Positions 1 through 11,310 of a DNA stretch of 64,000 bases are shown in pieces. Each line of letters begins with the position of its first letter. Position 1 is the first letter of the stretch. The DNA is from Pestalotiopsis fici W106-1 (lineage: Eukaryota > Ascomycota > Sordariomycetes > Amphisphaeriales > Sporocadaceae). The DNA lies in contig NW_006917098.1 in the NCBI RefSeq assembly GCF_000516985.1, positions 496,001 through 560,000 on the forward strand. The letters are read 5' to 3'. A program made the translations under genes and the position numbers. The notes beneath the pieces were generated by a model. The model made no database searches and was not told where the DNA came from. It was given only the letters and a program-made list of their open reading frames with translations.

Positions 1-1869
1 CTTTTTTATTCCGAAAAAAATTGCTTATTTTAAATTAGGAATTTTTTTAAATTATATTTATATAAAAAATTTACGATTTATTTATTACCGGCTATTTAAA
101 AAAGGATAATATTTTTGCGATAATATTAAGGTATTTTTATTAGCCGGGAATATTTAAAGCAATACGGAAATTTTATGCTAATTACGATATTTATAAGCGC
201 TTTAAAATTTAGCGCGAAAAAAAAAAGCGGCTTTTTTGGCTTTTTTCCTTATATTAAACCGGTTTTATTCGGAATTTTTTATTGATTTTATAATAAAGCT
301 TTTTACGAAAAAAAAAAACTTTTATTTTATAATAATAATCGTAAATTGCTTAGCAAAAATAATTATAGCAAAAAGTATAAATATTATAAAAGCGCCTAAT
401 TACGCCCGGCGTTTTATTAATTATTATTAAAAGTTTTACGGTTTTTTTCGAGCTATTATTTTTAATAAAAAATCGAATTAAATAAGCGATTTTTAGGCTT
501 ATTTATGCAAAATCGTAAATATTAAAAAAAGGTTATTTATAACCTTTTATTTAAAAATTAACAATTCGATTAAACGTATAAATTAAAAAATTTAATTATA
601 TTTTAAAGCTTTTATTTCGTACGCTTAATATAATTGGCCCGAATTTTTTTCTTTTATTATATTTGCTATTAATAAATGTAATATTTCGATTAGCGCTAAT
701 CCCTTTTTTTTAATTTATAAATATTACGCCGAATTTATAAAATAAATATTTCCGTTATAAAAGCTTTTATAAAAAATGAGTAAAAAGCAAGCTAAAAAAT
801 TCGTAAACTAATAAAAAAAAAAGCTAAAACCTAGCTTAAGCTATAATAGCAGCTATATAATAAAAAATAAAAAATATAGCAAATAAAAATAAAAAGCTAT
901 AAAAACGATTTAAAGCTAAAAATTTAGTATAGCTTAAGCTTAAAAACCTAAAAATATTATAAATATTTAAAAAGCTATTTTAAATTAATATAAAATATAA
1001 AATTAATAAAATTATTAGCTTATAAATAATTAAGCTAAACGTATTTAATAAAATTTAGCTACGATTTTATATAAATTTATTATAAAAAATAAGCGAAAAT
1101 CCCTTATCGTTATAAAAAAGCGAAAATTAATAACCGCTTTTAATATTCGATAAAAAAATTTTATAAAAAAAATAAATCGTTAAAAAAACTTTCCGTATAA
1201 AATAGTATTTTATAAAATAAAAATTCAAACGAAAATTATTAATAAAATAGCAAAATTATACAAAACCTACCTAATAAACCCGAACCGTATTTAATAATAT
1301 ATAAGCTTTAAATAATTTTAAAGCCCGATTCGGCGTAAATAATAAAATAAATAAATAAAAAAAGGCTAAAATAAGGCTTTTAATAAAAAAAAATAAAAAG
1401 CTATTATTAAAACAGCTAAAAGCAAATAATTAATAAAGGCTCGAAAAAAAAGGCTAGCTAAAAAAAAAACTTAAAAATTTAATTAATAAAATGCTTTCGC
1501 TTTTTATCGGAGTTTAAAATTAAATTTTTAATTTATTTATATTTTCCCGTTTTTATTTAAAGGAAATATTAGGAATTTTTTTATTTATTCGAAAAAAATA
1601 CCGGCTATACGCAATAGCCGGTTACGCGCTTTTCGATATTAAATTAATTAATTAAATACTTTTTAATAAAAGCTTTAATATCCTAAATATATCCGGATAG
1701 CGTTTTTTTCTTTATATTAAAAAAATAACGGCTTATTAATAATTATTAAGGATTTTACGTTTTAAGTTTTTTATTCGTAATAAAAAATATATTATAATTA
1801 AAAGAATTTCGGGTTTTATAATAAAAATTGCGGAAAAAAAGCGTTGCGTAAAGCAATTAGGGTATAAGC

Positions 1870-1937
1870 GGCTATTATAGCTTAGTGGTTAAAAAGGGAG
1901 TTTTTAAAAATCTAGGGTTTAATTCCCTAAAAAGCCC
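1870..1937 (+). pseudogene. decayed tRNA-like relic (tRNA or tRNA-derived SINE)
   Basis: A near-complete A box (TAGCTTAGTGG, 1878-1888) is followed by a perfect T-arm: stem TAGGG at 1913-1917, 7-nt loop TTTAATT, stem CCCTA at 1925-1929. The acceptor arm GGCTATT (1870-1876) pairs with AAAAGCC (1930-1936) with one mismatch. The T-loop reads TTTAATT where the consensus is TTCGATT, so both changes are C-to-T or G-to-A, as RIP would cause. The D and anticodon stems are not intact and the total is only 68 nt, so I infer a dead tRNA or the head of a tRNA-derived SINE. Confidence 0.5.
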
Positions 1938-1955
1938 AAAAAAAAGGTAATATTA

Positions 1956-2002
1956 CGGGTGCACCCGATTTTCGGCACCGGATATATAATTAATCCGGTA
2001 CC
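1956..2002. repeat. clustered palindromes at the RIP-block edge
   Basis: A perfect 12-bp palindrome CGGGTGCACCCG lies at 1956-1967. It is followed by a 10-bp inverted repeat (GGCACCGGAT 1974-1983, ATCCGGTACC 1993-2002) around a 9-nt AT loop. The two arms differ at one base, a G-to-A change of the kind RIP makes. This may be the end of a transposon or LTR; no target-site duplication was identified. Confidence 0.45.
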
Positions 2003-2100
2003 TAAATAAATTACGATAAAATTTACGCATAGGAAATAGCTTCCTTTTATTTAAGCTAATTTATAAATTATATCTAGCCATAACTGCGTAACTACACGCA

Positions 2101-2736
2101 CTTAATAAGCCTATTACACTACTTTGGTCAAGTTTCCGGGCCCGCAAACTTATGGGAGAACACTGCGTCCCGCAGCTCTTCTGCTGCTTAGGTTTTCAGC
2201 CTTGGGGGGCCAGAGGTATAGTGACTGGGGATTGGGGATTGGGAATTGGGGACAGGAGGCAACGGGGTCTTTAACTTTAGACTTGAGCAGTAGTAGCGAA
2301 CAATCAAGACTGTGGACAATGACACTTTGAATTAGACGTGTGTAGTATAATGCCATAGATATTTCTGCAAATCATTTCCCTGGACTCTCATTATCGCCTC
2401 TTCATTGTGGCGTCAAGCCTCACGACTGGCATCCAAATTCCTGCATTACGTGGTTCCATGATCAATTCTGGCTTGTTGGGGCTGGTTATATGGCTGGTCT
2501 TGTGGGCGAGTATCTGCGAAGGATTGATGTAATTTGACCGTGTTCGAAGACGAAAGAAAAGAATTGGTAATAGAGTTGTGTTGCAGCTACAAATTCTTGG
2601 TCAACTTGATCCCAGTGACTAAAAAGGACATTAGACATCAGGAAAGCTTATCCAAAAGCGGCTGCTGAAGCCCGCATGATAGGAGCTGAGACGGGGCATC
2701 AAATACATATATATCAAACAGTATATACCTGCGTAC
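2101..2736. other. intergenic, boundary of RIP block and gene space
   Basis: Ordinary base composition returns here. Short overlapping frames on both strands (2124-2356) do not look coding. The only structured element is the G-run motif listed separately; the rest is downstream sequence of the Zn2Cys6 gene. Confidence 0.6.
2227..2251 (+). other. potential G-quadruplex / GGGGATT tandem
   Basis: Four runs of three or four G (2227-2230, 2234-2237, 2241-2243, 2248-2251) are separated by ATT, ATT and AATT loops. This fits the canonical G-quadruplex pattern. It is a degenerate GGGGATT tandem about 130 bp inside the RIP boundary. Confidence 0.6.
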
Positions 2737-4104
2737 TTATAGTATGACTGCATCAAGGTTCAGCCCTGCAAACATCTGATACCATGACAAAACCTCGGGT
2801 CGACTGGCCCAAAGTCTGTCCAGAAACACACCAGCAGATTGAACGGAGCAGAACTTCATATCACGGTGAATTGCACTCACTAGATTTCTCACTTTGCGTC
2901 GATAGCCAAGCGACTGAACGTGGGCACCAGTAATTAGTAGTGGAAATATGACGCAGTTGAATACCATTGTGGGCTGGACCATGTCAAGAATGCAATCCAG
3001 ACAGGGAAGAACATGCTGTTGAACAAGAGGATGCAAGGTAGGTAGGCCACAGACGGCCCTTCGGAGATAGATAAGCGCCGCCAGCTGAAACGCGCGGATA
3101 AGGCTGAAGGCATTGAATATTTCAAGGCTGTTCTTCGTAGCGGTTTTGCTTCCACCTTCGTGATTGCCCAAACCTCCCGATGTCACTGGAATATAGACCG
3201 GGTCAAAGAGTGCTTCAAACTCTAAGATCCGGTCAGTGTCAGGGCCTTCTCCCTTATTAAGAAGCCCGACCTGGTATGCAATCATGCGCGATATGCCGCT
3301 GAATACGGATGCGAGAGAGGAGCGGCCCAAAGGGTCCCGACTCCACCATACACAACGCTTATCAACAGCGAGCCAAAAGGCTGGACCATACGCAGGAGAA
3401 CCGCCTTTGATCATAGTGGTGGTGAGGTCCGCAGATGCAAACTCTGAGAGAAGCATATGAAGCGGCTCAGGGCATTCGTCCAGGATAGCCTCTATGCCGC
3501 CGAGGCCTGCGATGATGGCTCTGACCCCGGCATGGTGACTTGCCGTTGAGGCCATGTCCAGCGTGCAGTCCATGTAGCCGCCGTGAAAATACAAAAAGAG
3601 CACGGCAAGCAGAAGAGACACCGGTAATCTGTCACCACTTTGGCAGTGAGTGTCCAGCTCGCCTCGAACCGCGGCAAGGCATTCAAGATGCTTCGATTTA
3701 AGCATACGACGATCATTTCTGCCGTCTTGAAGAATCCGATGGCCGTCTGAGATGACACAGATTGCAAGTAGCAGCACACGATGCTGGAGGGCCATTACGA
3801 TTGGTGGGGAGCAGGGCTCGGAGGCAGTAGTAAATAAGGGCCACAGGCGACCGTGGAAATATTCCAGAGCACGCTTCTCGTTTACCGCCAAAGAGGTCGC
3901 ATGGTAACTGCCCATGTCGTTGGCTTGGTAGACAGCAGGTATTGAGGTGGCCGCCTTGGAGTTCCATCTGATGCATTTCTCGCCATAGTCGCAGGACGCG
4001 CCAATCAGGGAGCACCGCACGCAGCCCGGTTTGCCCAGATCACATCGAATGCGACGCTTCTTGCAGGACCAGCAAGAACCGACGACCGTTCTCACTCGGA
4101 CCAT
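2737..4104 (-). CDS. Zn(II)2Cys6 transcription factor
   Basis: 455 aa in a single exon. Residues 11-38 form a textbook fungal binuclear zinc cluster with spacing CX2CX6CX6CX2CX6C (CWSC, then CDLGKPGC, VRC, SLIGASC). The basic run KKRRIR between the second and third Cys would contact DNA. The rest is a helical region typical of fungal-specific regulators, with no coiled coil obvious. It is a nuclear DNA-binding regulator of unknown target. The ATG at 4104 is the first one before the cluster and leaves the usual short N-terminus. It is transcribed away from the MOSC gene on its upstream side, with about 790 bp between the two starts, so a shared promoter region is possible. Confidence 0.88.
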   Translation of the reverse strand: MVRVRTVVGSCWSCKKRRIRCDLGKPGCVRCSLIGASCDYGEKCIRWNSKAATSIPAVYQANDMGSYHATSLAVNEKRALEYFHGRLWPLFTTASEPCSPPIVMALQHRVLLLAICVISDGHRILQDGRNDRRMLKSKHLECLAAVRGELDTHCQSGDRLPVSLLLAVLFLYFHGGYMDCTLDMASTASHHAGVRAIIAGLGGIEAILDECPEPLHMLLSEFASADLTTTMIKGGSPAYGPAFWLAVDKRCVWWSRDPLGRSSLASVFSGISRMIAYQVGLLNKGEGPDTDRILEFEALFDPVYIPVTSGGLGNHEGGSKTATKNSLEIFNAFSLIRAFQLAALIYLRRAVCGLPTLHPLVQQHVLPCLDCILDMVQPTMVFNCVIFPLLITGAHVQSLGYRRKVRNLVSAIHRDMKFCSVQSAGVFLDRLWASRPEVLSWYQMFAGLNLDAVIL

Positions 4105-4896
4105 GAATATACGAGGTGAAATTTCGCATTCCTCGTAGAAATGAGGAAAAATCTTGATAGCAACGCTGGACAGGCGGTTTCACAATGTTGAACAGGTAAG
4201 TTTTCTCCAATCTTCTCGGCAATCTGATCAATGAAAACCAGTCACCGTGATGATTTTAGCGGGGACCAAATGGGGCCCTGGGGAAGAGACGGTAGGGAAA
4301 TATACACGGTTCCGCAGATTTCATAGACTATCGGCTTGATATTGCAGCCTTTGAGTCAGTAGCATGATGAAGGCGCCGATAGTAGCAGGCCGAAAGATGG
4401 AATGGACGGCGGTTGGAGGGTGGAGATAGTACGGGACAGAGGGGGACGTTGATGCCGGGCGAGGACGCTACCGAAGTGGTCAATCAAATTGCCGTATGCG
4501 GCATAGTCAAAGCTACCTCATACCTAGGTACCTGTAGATGCCCCCCTTCCCCACGTTCACGGTTCCAGTTAGAACAGTTGAAGCGCTATCTAGTAGCATT
4601 CATAGCACGCAGATCACTGCAAATGCCGGTGCATGGTGCAACCCATCAACGTGCGCTTACCGCAGTCTACACTAATGCAGTTACAAGACCTGAAAAATAT
4701 CAAGAGGGGCATGATTCCGAGGATCGCTCTTACGTAGTTGTTGCAGCCAGCAGCGGGATATACCCACAAAGCAGCAGCCTCTGCCCTACACTCCCATTTC
4801 TTAAGACTTTCTGCCGGAGAAGCCTTCAAACCCAACATTCCGAGGTGCCCTTGCCGAAATGACTGTTATTCAAGAATAACAGCGCCGTCCGTGATC
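4105..4896. promoter_or_regulatory. divergent intergenic region, TF / MOSC genes
   Basis: About 790 bp between two divergent starts. It holds a perfect 10-bp palindrome TACCTAGGTA at 4521-4530, a motif that recurs upstream of other genes in this window. The 149-codon frame at 4413-4862 has no recognisable protein character. Confidence 0.45.
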
Positions 4897-6221
4897 ATGA
4901 TTCAGGAATTCTTCAACGTCGGCACGAGCTCTGCGCACGTGCAAGTCGCTGTGGTTATAGCAATCCTTGTCATTGCCCTTGTCGTCACCTTCTCGCAGAA
5001 ATCCGGGCCTCCCCTCGAGATTTCTCAGGTCAGTCGACCTCTCTTTATCATTGCGATTTGCGTTTGAGAGCTCGAACGACTGATCTTGTGGCGACGTAGC
5101 TTTATATCTATCCCGTCAAAAGTCTCCGGGGCTGCCGGCTTGAAAAAGCTTACATTGGACGCTATGGTCTCCTTGGCGACCGCACATTCTGCTTGCAGCG
5201 CATTCACCGAGATGAGGACGGAAACTTGACCAGGCATGAGACTATGCTGATCGGTTACTATCTTCAATTGGCTCTATTCAGGACTGCGATAGATCTCAAG
5301 GATCAGGGCGAGAACATGGCAAACGCCCAGATCCGTGTTTCTTGGCATGGTGCTGGCTCCGAGTTTGGTGCCAGTGATGCCAGTGTCGACTCGGATCAAA
5401 GCATACAGTTTCCTCTCGTGCCGTCTCTTGAGGGCCGAAGCGAAGTGCAGGTGGACCTCCACGGAAGCTCGTGCGCAGCCTATGATATGGGCGACGAGAT
5501 CTCCCAGTGGTTCACGGATCGCCTAGGCTTTGAGATAAGACTTGTACACATTGGTAACGGTTCTCGACCTGTACTTGGTACCCTGGCCCCTCACAGTCGG
5601 GGCGGCCTCAAAAAGGCTCGATTGGTCAGGAGAATTAGAGCAACCGTCCCGTTCCTGGCGCAGCCGGAAGAGCGGCTTGCCTTTAACGATATCGCCCATT
5701 ATTTGGTCGTCACCGAAGAGTCTAATCGACAAGTAAGCTCGCGCCTAGATGGGGACAGCACCATGGATGTGACCAAGTTCAGACCAAATATTGTGGTCCA
5801 AGGGTCGCCAGGCGCATTCGTCGAAGACTATTGGGGTGAAATAACGTTTGACGGAGGCATCGAGATGCCACTTACCGCCAACTGCTATAGATGTCAGAGC
5901 ATTACTGTTGACTACGACACTGGAAAGACTGCCACTGATGATCGAGGCGCGGTCTGGAAAAAGCTCAACAAGGACAGAAGAGTCGACAAGGGGGCCAAGT
6001 ATAGTCCCGTCTTTGGGCGATACGGCTACTGCTTCGAATCCACAGTTGGCAAGGAACTATTCGTCGGTCAAACCGCTCAGGTAACTTATATCAACAAGGA
6101 ACGAACGCACTTTGGTATGACTTCCCTCCTCCAATACCACATATGCCATCGAGGGCTGACTAGTGACCATTCAGACTGGCCGGCTTTGACTACTTTTGGC
6201 GTGACCCAAACAAAGAAATAA
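4897..6221 (+). CDS. MOSC-domain protein, mARC-like molybdenum enzyme
   Basis: Two exons, 4897-5028 and 5100-6221, joined in phase 0 by a 71-nt intron (GTCAGT...GTAG), give 417 aa. Residues 14-34 are a hydrophobic segment suited to membrane anchoring. From residue 45 the exon-2 start reads LYIYPVKSLRGC, the MOSC N-terminal beta-barrel signature, followed by GRYGLLGDRTFCL. The C-terminal MOSC domain has FRPNIVVQG, then a CYRC motif. In mARC proteins that Cys region binds the molybdenum cofactor. Family knowledge suggests an outer-mitochondrial-membrane N-reductase working with cytochrome b5; that role is inferred. The ATG at 4897 is chosen because it begins just before the anchor, and the splice restores the PVKSLRG motif exactly. 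Confidence 0.85.
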
Positions 6222-6410
6222 AGCTTCCCCTGAGTAGCAGCCACAGGCAGGGGAGGTCGAAATAATGTTCCAATTCTATTCTTTCTGGCTCATCTTACCT
6301 TTTCTCTAAGCTGCTATCGACCTTGTGACTTCAGGGGCACTAAGAATCATGCACTTGAATTTTAAATTGACCATCTCGCTCCTGCTTCATAATCTCACAT
6401 TCATGATAGT

Positions 6411-8043
6411 TCAAGGACGGTCAATACTGCAGTCCCGTCCTCCTCCTCCGTGTCCGCCCCCGCGATCGCCATCTTTTCCACGACCACGTCCACCACGATT
6501 ACCAGATCTGGGTTGAGGATCTCGGTGCGGTCCTTGGGCTTTCCGATGGTTCCTCTCTTGAGACGTTGCATCCCAGAGATTCTTAATTTGAAGAAGCTCG
6601 CAAAACGCCACTGTTTGAGGATTTGTGTATTCCCTGGGTTGCGAATTCACTGTCTCAGGGTCTCCTGGGTTATGTGGAGGGGCAGTAAGTGTGAAGTTTT
6701 CGGGAACTGTAAGCTTGTCTTGAGCCACAATGTGCTCGTTTACCCACCTACGTTCCTTGTCGATCATCTCTGTGTAAACGTTCTCGCCTTCGTTGGCTGG
6801 CATCTTGGCGTCACGTTCCCCAATGGTGAGGTATTGGTGAAAAACTCGCGTTATTGCAAGCCACTCTGGATCGTATTCCAATATGAATTTCTTGGAGGCT
6901 GACTTTGAAGCAGCAGTAGCTGGCTTAATGTAACAGAGCTCCAAGTGCTTCTTCCCCGGCCCGCACTTATCTAAAGCCAGAAATTTTGTCTCGGTGTTGA
7001 ATATGGTTGCAGGCACAGATTGCCCGGGAATACCTGGAGAAACTGCGGATGGCGCAACGGATGACGGTTCAGTGGACACTGGCCTTGGCTTCTGTTCTGA
7101 ACTCGGCGACGCTGGCGCCATTACCTCGAACCGTTTCACGGCCGAAAACGTACAGTGCATATGGGCCGAAAACCAATACAGCGGCCGTAATCGGTCCAAA
7201 ACGTACGTGGCTGCGGGACTTCCAAGTGTCCCATCCAGGCTTCCCCGTTTGAAGAATGGCTTTATCCTCCAAAGAGCCTCTTCGTCACCGTATCGCTCGA
7301 TACCTTTCGGCCAATCGTGACTGAGACCAATGTCCACCTGCTCTCTGATAAGGAGGAGTTTGCGTACATCGAACTCGCGAACATGATAAAAGCTCTTGAT
7401 GTCATTGTGGTTGGAGTGGTTAGAGTGGTTAAAGGGTAGTCGTTCGATATGGGGTTTATTGTAATCCGGGTCGTTCCAAATGCCACTCATGCCAGCGATC
7501 CGAATAGGCCCAAAACGAAGCACATTGGCGGATCCAAGGTAGTAGATATTAGGCGCTACCCAGCCGCCATAATATAATTCCCATGAGTGTGAGCTGGCCT
7601 CGTGGTTACCTCCGATAAAGATGGTAAGAAACGGCGCTTTGGTCCGGCCGCTGTAGTATTCTGGAAAATCACCAAGCTTCCGGTACTTGATGGGAACGGA
7701 CATTACTGTAAGATCTGCTGCGTTACGCACGGCCTGAAAGTCGCCCCCAATAATCACAAGGTCCACACCATCCCAGCCTCGACTTTCTGCGGCATTCTGG
7801 ACAGACTGGTAGATTGAGTCAAGATGACCGTGTCCCTGAGAATAGACGTTAGATTTTGTTTTCCGTCAGAGTTCTAGTCCGATAAAAAGGATTCAGACGT
7901 CACGGTTGGTAGTGATGGTCATAGACACAGCGAGGCTTTGTCAAGCTCCCTAGCGCTACATGGTTGTTAAAACTTACGCAACCTTGAACAGCGACCCTGA
8001 CCCCACCAGATTCTAACAAGGACGATTGATGAAGTTCCTCCAT
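6411..8043 (-). CDS. dbr1: RNA lariat debranching enzyme Dbr1
   Basis: Exon 1 8043-7978 and exon 2 7835-6411, intron 142 nt, phase 0, 496 aa. Dbr1 cuts the 2'-5' bond of excised intron lariats in the nucleus. The metallophosphoesterase motifs are all visible: GCGHG at 21-25 (Cys replacing the usual Asp, as is normal for Dbr1), GGDFQAVRN from 52, GGNHE near 97-101, LSHDWP and SAHMH. The Dbr1-type C-terminal domain follows, then a low-complexity RG/GGG tail (about the last 45 residues) that could bind RNA. The short first exon supplies the first metal-binding motif, so the spliced model is needed for activity. It runs tail-to-tail with the MOSC gene, with 189 bp between stops. Confidence 0.93.
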
Positions 8044-8814
8044 TGTGAAAACAAGATGCTAAGGAGTTGAGAAATAGGTCTCAATTTTTTCTTTTTGCTT
8101 TCGCGTTCGTTTGTCTTCTTGGGCAATTAGAATGGTGATGGAATGCAGAGTAATCTGCTCGTAAGGTGGATCCGTGCACGTTTATGAAGCTAGCTGAGCG
8201 CAAGCTGGGCAAGATAAGATCTGAGGGTAACCTCTCAACTTGGATCAAGTTAGGTGGTCATTCTCATTTAGACAAAATGCATCAATATCTATAGATAGGT
8301 ACATGGGTATATAATATAGGAATATTGCACAATTGGCATCGGCTTTGATAAGCCAGTCCCCTGAGGCAAACAGAGTCACGCAACAAGGATCAGCACCCAT
8401 TGAAGCCAAGCCCCGGTAAGAGTCACTTCTGAGTCACATTTCCACCATCCTTGTTCTATTGAAAGATCTCCATGCATTAGTCGTAAAGTCTTTGCAATGT
8501 GACTGTACCAGTGCCACTTTGTGAAGTTATAGTCTGTATATCTAATCCCCGCTGTGGAGAACTATATCGTCCTGCATGATTGCGTACTGTTGCATGCTGC
8601 TCGTCACGTGTTGGTTGAGGTATCCCGTTGCACGCGAGGTCGCAGCGTAACAGTACCGGCTATTCAGATCAAGGTAACAACATGAAATCCAGAGCCTATC
8701 TCAGAGAACATACATACTAGCAGGAACTGCCTCCCCTCCAGCACGCGACCCAGCTTCGCAAGTTCAACTTGATCTCCTCCCATCCGAGGCAAGCGTTTTC
8801 GCGAGTCCCTCATA
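8044..8814. other. intergenic, upstream of dbr1
   Basis: Contains the dbr1 5' flank and the downstream flank of the aldo-keto reductase gene. I see no coding frame, RNA gene or repeat in it. Confidence 0.6.
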
Positions 8815-10108
8815 TTAATGATCTATGAAGGACTCTTGTATCGCGTCAAAGCGATCACCTATGGGTTTGGCAGAATCGACGATTGTGCGCATTTCCTGCA
8901 ATTCCTCTTGGCTGAAATCAATGTCTCTGGACGCCCAATTCTCCTCTAGCCGTGCAACCTGAGTCGTTCCGGGAATGGCGATCATGCCCTGCGCGGCGAC
9001 CCATGCGAGCGCAATCTGAGCGACGGTGCATCCTTTCTTGGTCGCTAATTTCTTGATTTCATCCACGATTGCCTTGTTCTTGTAAAAATTCTCGCCTTGG
9101 AACTTGGGTACTAAACCGAGAAGTCGTTGGTCATTACATGTTCTCGAGGTCCAGAATGTGAGGCAGTGAGGGCAATGCTTACCGGTGCGTCGGAAATCGT
9201 CAGGTGCAAAATCGTCTGGCGACTTGAAGTCAAAGTTGTCCACAAGCCAGCCATGGCCGAGCGGGCTGTATGCGACGAATGCTACATCCAATTCCTTGGC
9301 TGCCTGAATGACACCACTTTCTTCATGCAAAGTCTCGAACGCAGAGTATTCTGACTGAACTGCATCGATCTTGGCAACTAACACCAAAAGTTAGCAGATT
9401 CATTGTCGTTGCTAGACTCGATCAGATCCCACTTGAATTGGCTTTTCGAAGTGTCGTTGCAGAACATTCTGAAAGACCAATGTACTTGGTCTTTCCCGCT
9501 TTGCGGAGGTCATCCAAGGTCGTGATTGAATCAACCAAGGGAGTATCTGTGCGGGTTCAGCGATAGCCATGGCGTGTGGTGCTTGTAATATGCTTACTGG
9601 GATCCATTCGATGCAAATAGTAGAGATCGGGTGCAAAGCCAAGTCTCTCAATGGTACCTTCAAGGTAGGACCTGATGTGGGATGGGGAGTTGTTGATACC
9701 TGGTGGCCCACCCAGAACTTCAAAGCCACATTTCGAAGCAACTGTCACGGAACGGTCAGCTGTGTCAAAGTACATCATGACTTTGTACGGACTCACCAAA
9801 GATCTTGTCTCGAACGTTGTGCTTCCTGATGAATTCGCCAAGTAGCTTCTCATTCAAACCCGCTCCATAAGCAACCTTTCTCGTCGGTTCAAATCAGCAT
9901 ATGCCAAGGCAAGGTTTTTGACGCGAGGATCTAGATGAATCCGACTCACAGCGGTATCCCAAAAGGTGCATCCAAGCTCTACCGCCTTCAAAAGGACGGG
10001 CTCAGCTTCTTCATACGTAAGATTGTGTCCCATGTAGGAGGTAAGTCCCATGGCACCGAAGCCAGGGACGGGGACCTGAGTCTCGCCAAACCGGAGTGTG
10101 TGCACCAT
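8815..10108 (-). CDS. aldo-keto reductase (AKR13/YakC-like)
   Basis: Six exons (10108-9950, 9875-9797, 9741-9598, 9546-9433, 9377-9183, 9110-8815) with five short introns give 328 aa, the normal AKR length; every phase closes. It is a cytosolic NADPH-dependent carbonyl reductase with a TIM-barrel fold. The catalytic tetrad is visible: Asp in FWDTA, Tyr in VAYGAG, Lys in VASKCG and His in YYLHRMDP. The cofactor-binding C-terminal part [15 protein letters not shown] is also present. The start at 10108 gives the usual [10 protein letters not shown] beginning; an in-frame ATG ten codons upstream (10138) is possible. The substrate cannot be told from sequence. Confidence 0.9.
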
Positions 10109-11310
10109 TGTGATGTCAGGTAGTTTGAGAATGTTCACGATTAAGATCTTGTGAAAGTATAGCCTAATTCTATATTTGAAGAAGAGAGATGGTCTTTATA
10201 AATATTGCAATGAGATGAATACGGATTCGGCGAATGCTCAGGTGGCATCAAAGGACAAGGGCATGGTTAATAATCAGATACCTATCTTTTACATGCCAAG
10301 CCTCGATATCTACCTACGTACGGACTTGGCATTAGTAGTCTTGTGGGCATATCCTGAAAACTAAGGAAGTTTACGGCTTCCATAGAATCCACTGATGCAC
10401 TTGAGGGACCCCACAACTGGAGAATTGCGCAATGCATTATAGAACGTTTTTAAACTTTTCATGGCGTTAGTGATATCTCCGCGTTCATTACGTCCGAGAA
10501 GTATCCACAACAACCTCTCTTCGCAATAGATATCTGTACTGGAAGGTTTCGGGCGGGTTGAATGCCCCGACAGATTAATCGCCGAGGCTAATACCAAGAA
10601 CCGAATATGGAGATGATTGCGAATCGTATTCTTATTGCCTGATCCGTGAGATTGTGGGCAGTAATTAGTGTACGTCATTTTCATCCACTCAGTAGTGGAC
10701 TATTGTTGTAAAATCAAACACATGACTTTGATTGAGATGTTTTCACTAGCTTAAAGTCCGCTCCGTTGCTTCATCGCTATTTTCCAACCCCAGGGCATCC
10801 ATTCGTGAGCATAGAGAAGAACACAAATATGCTTTTTTAAATTTGCTGATGGTTCGTTACGAAAAGATAGTTGAGACCTTCATTTCCCCAGATTGGTGAA
10901 TTTGGCCAAGGAACTTCCGGGAAGACAGAAGGGGGCCGCGGACTGATTAGTTAGGGTTCGTGGACGATCAGTCTCTAGTTGACAAGGTTGTCTGGTGGTG
11001 TAGCCTCAAGAAGCTTATGCACGATGGGGTCCCGTCCTTCCAAGTCTCCGAGTACATGTTGAATTTCAGAATGTCTCGAATGGCTTCTACTATTCGATGC
11101 AAAGGACTCATTGAAGTCGATGTATTGCTTTTGGCTTTACTGTTGCTGGCCTCTTTGTATAAATGCTCGCAAGTAACTCTCCATTCGGAACCAGGAGTCC
11201 TACCCGTCATAGGCCCTAGCAGCGAAGGGACCGCATATTTCTACTTTAAATTCAATCACCAGCATTTGGAAGCCGTTCCCAGTGAGAATTCTATTCACCC
11301 TCTCCTCTAC
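10109..11310. other. intergenic, no gene supported
   Basis: 1.2 kb between the AKR start and the end of a PAQR gene. Open frames of 62-120 codons occur on both strands (for example 10960-11322 + and 10361-10684 -) but overlap each other and show no domain. The 10361-10684 frame has a protein-like centre and could be a gene remnant. Confidence 0.45.

Larger units (their letters stand above)
1..2100. repeat. AT-rich RIP-mutated repeat block
   Basis: The block is made almost entirely of A and T runs. CpA and TpG are rare, TpA is abundant, and CpG and GpC remain. That is the signature of repeat-induced point mutation (CpA to TpA), not of simple AT bias. No reading frame longer than about 64 codons survives and none looks like a protein. 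Composition changes sharply near 2,100 to ordinary gene-space DNA. The original element is probably a transposon or subtelomeric/centromeric repeat, but no transposase or reverse-transcriptase motif can be read. Confidence 0.85.

Noticed and set aside
1..2100. Mitochondrial or bacterial insertion as the source of the AT-rich block
   Set aside because: CpG is retained while CpA/TpG is depleted, which points to RIP, and no mitochondrial gene is readable.
4413..4862. 149-codon plus-strand frame before the MOSC gene
   Set aside because: Lies in a divergent promoter region, overlaps another frame that reads into exon 1, and has no protein signature.
10361..10684. 107-codon minus-strand frame upstream of PAQR copy 1
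   Set aside because: Its centre looks somewhat protein-like, but no family, no neighbouring exon and no clear start; at most a gene remnant.
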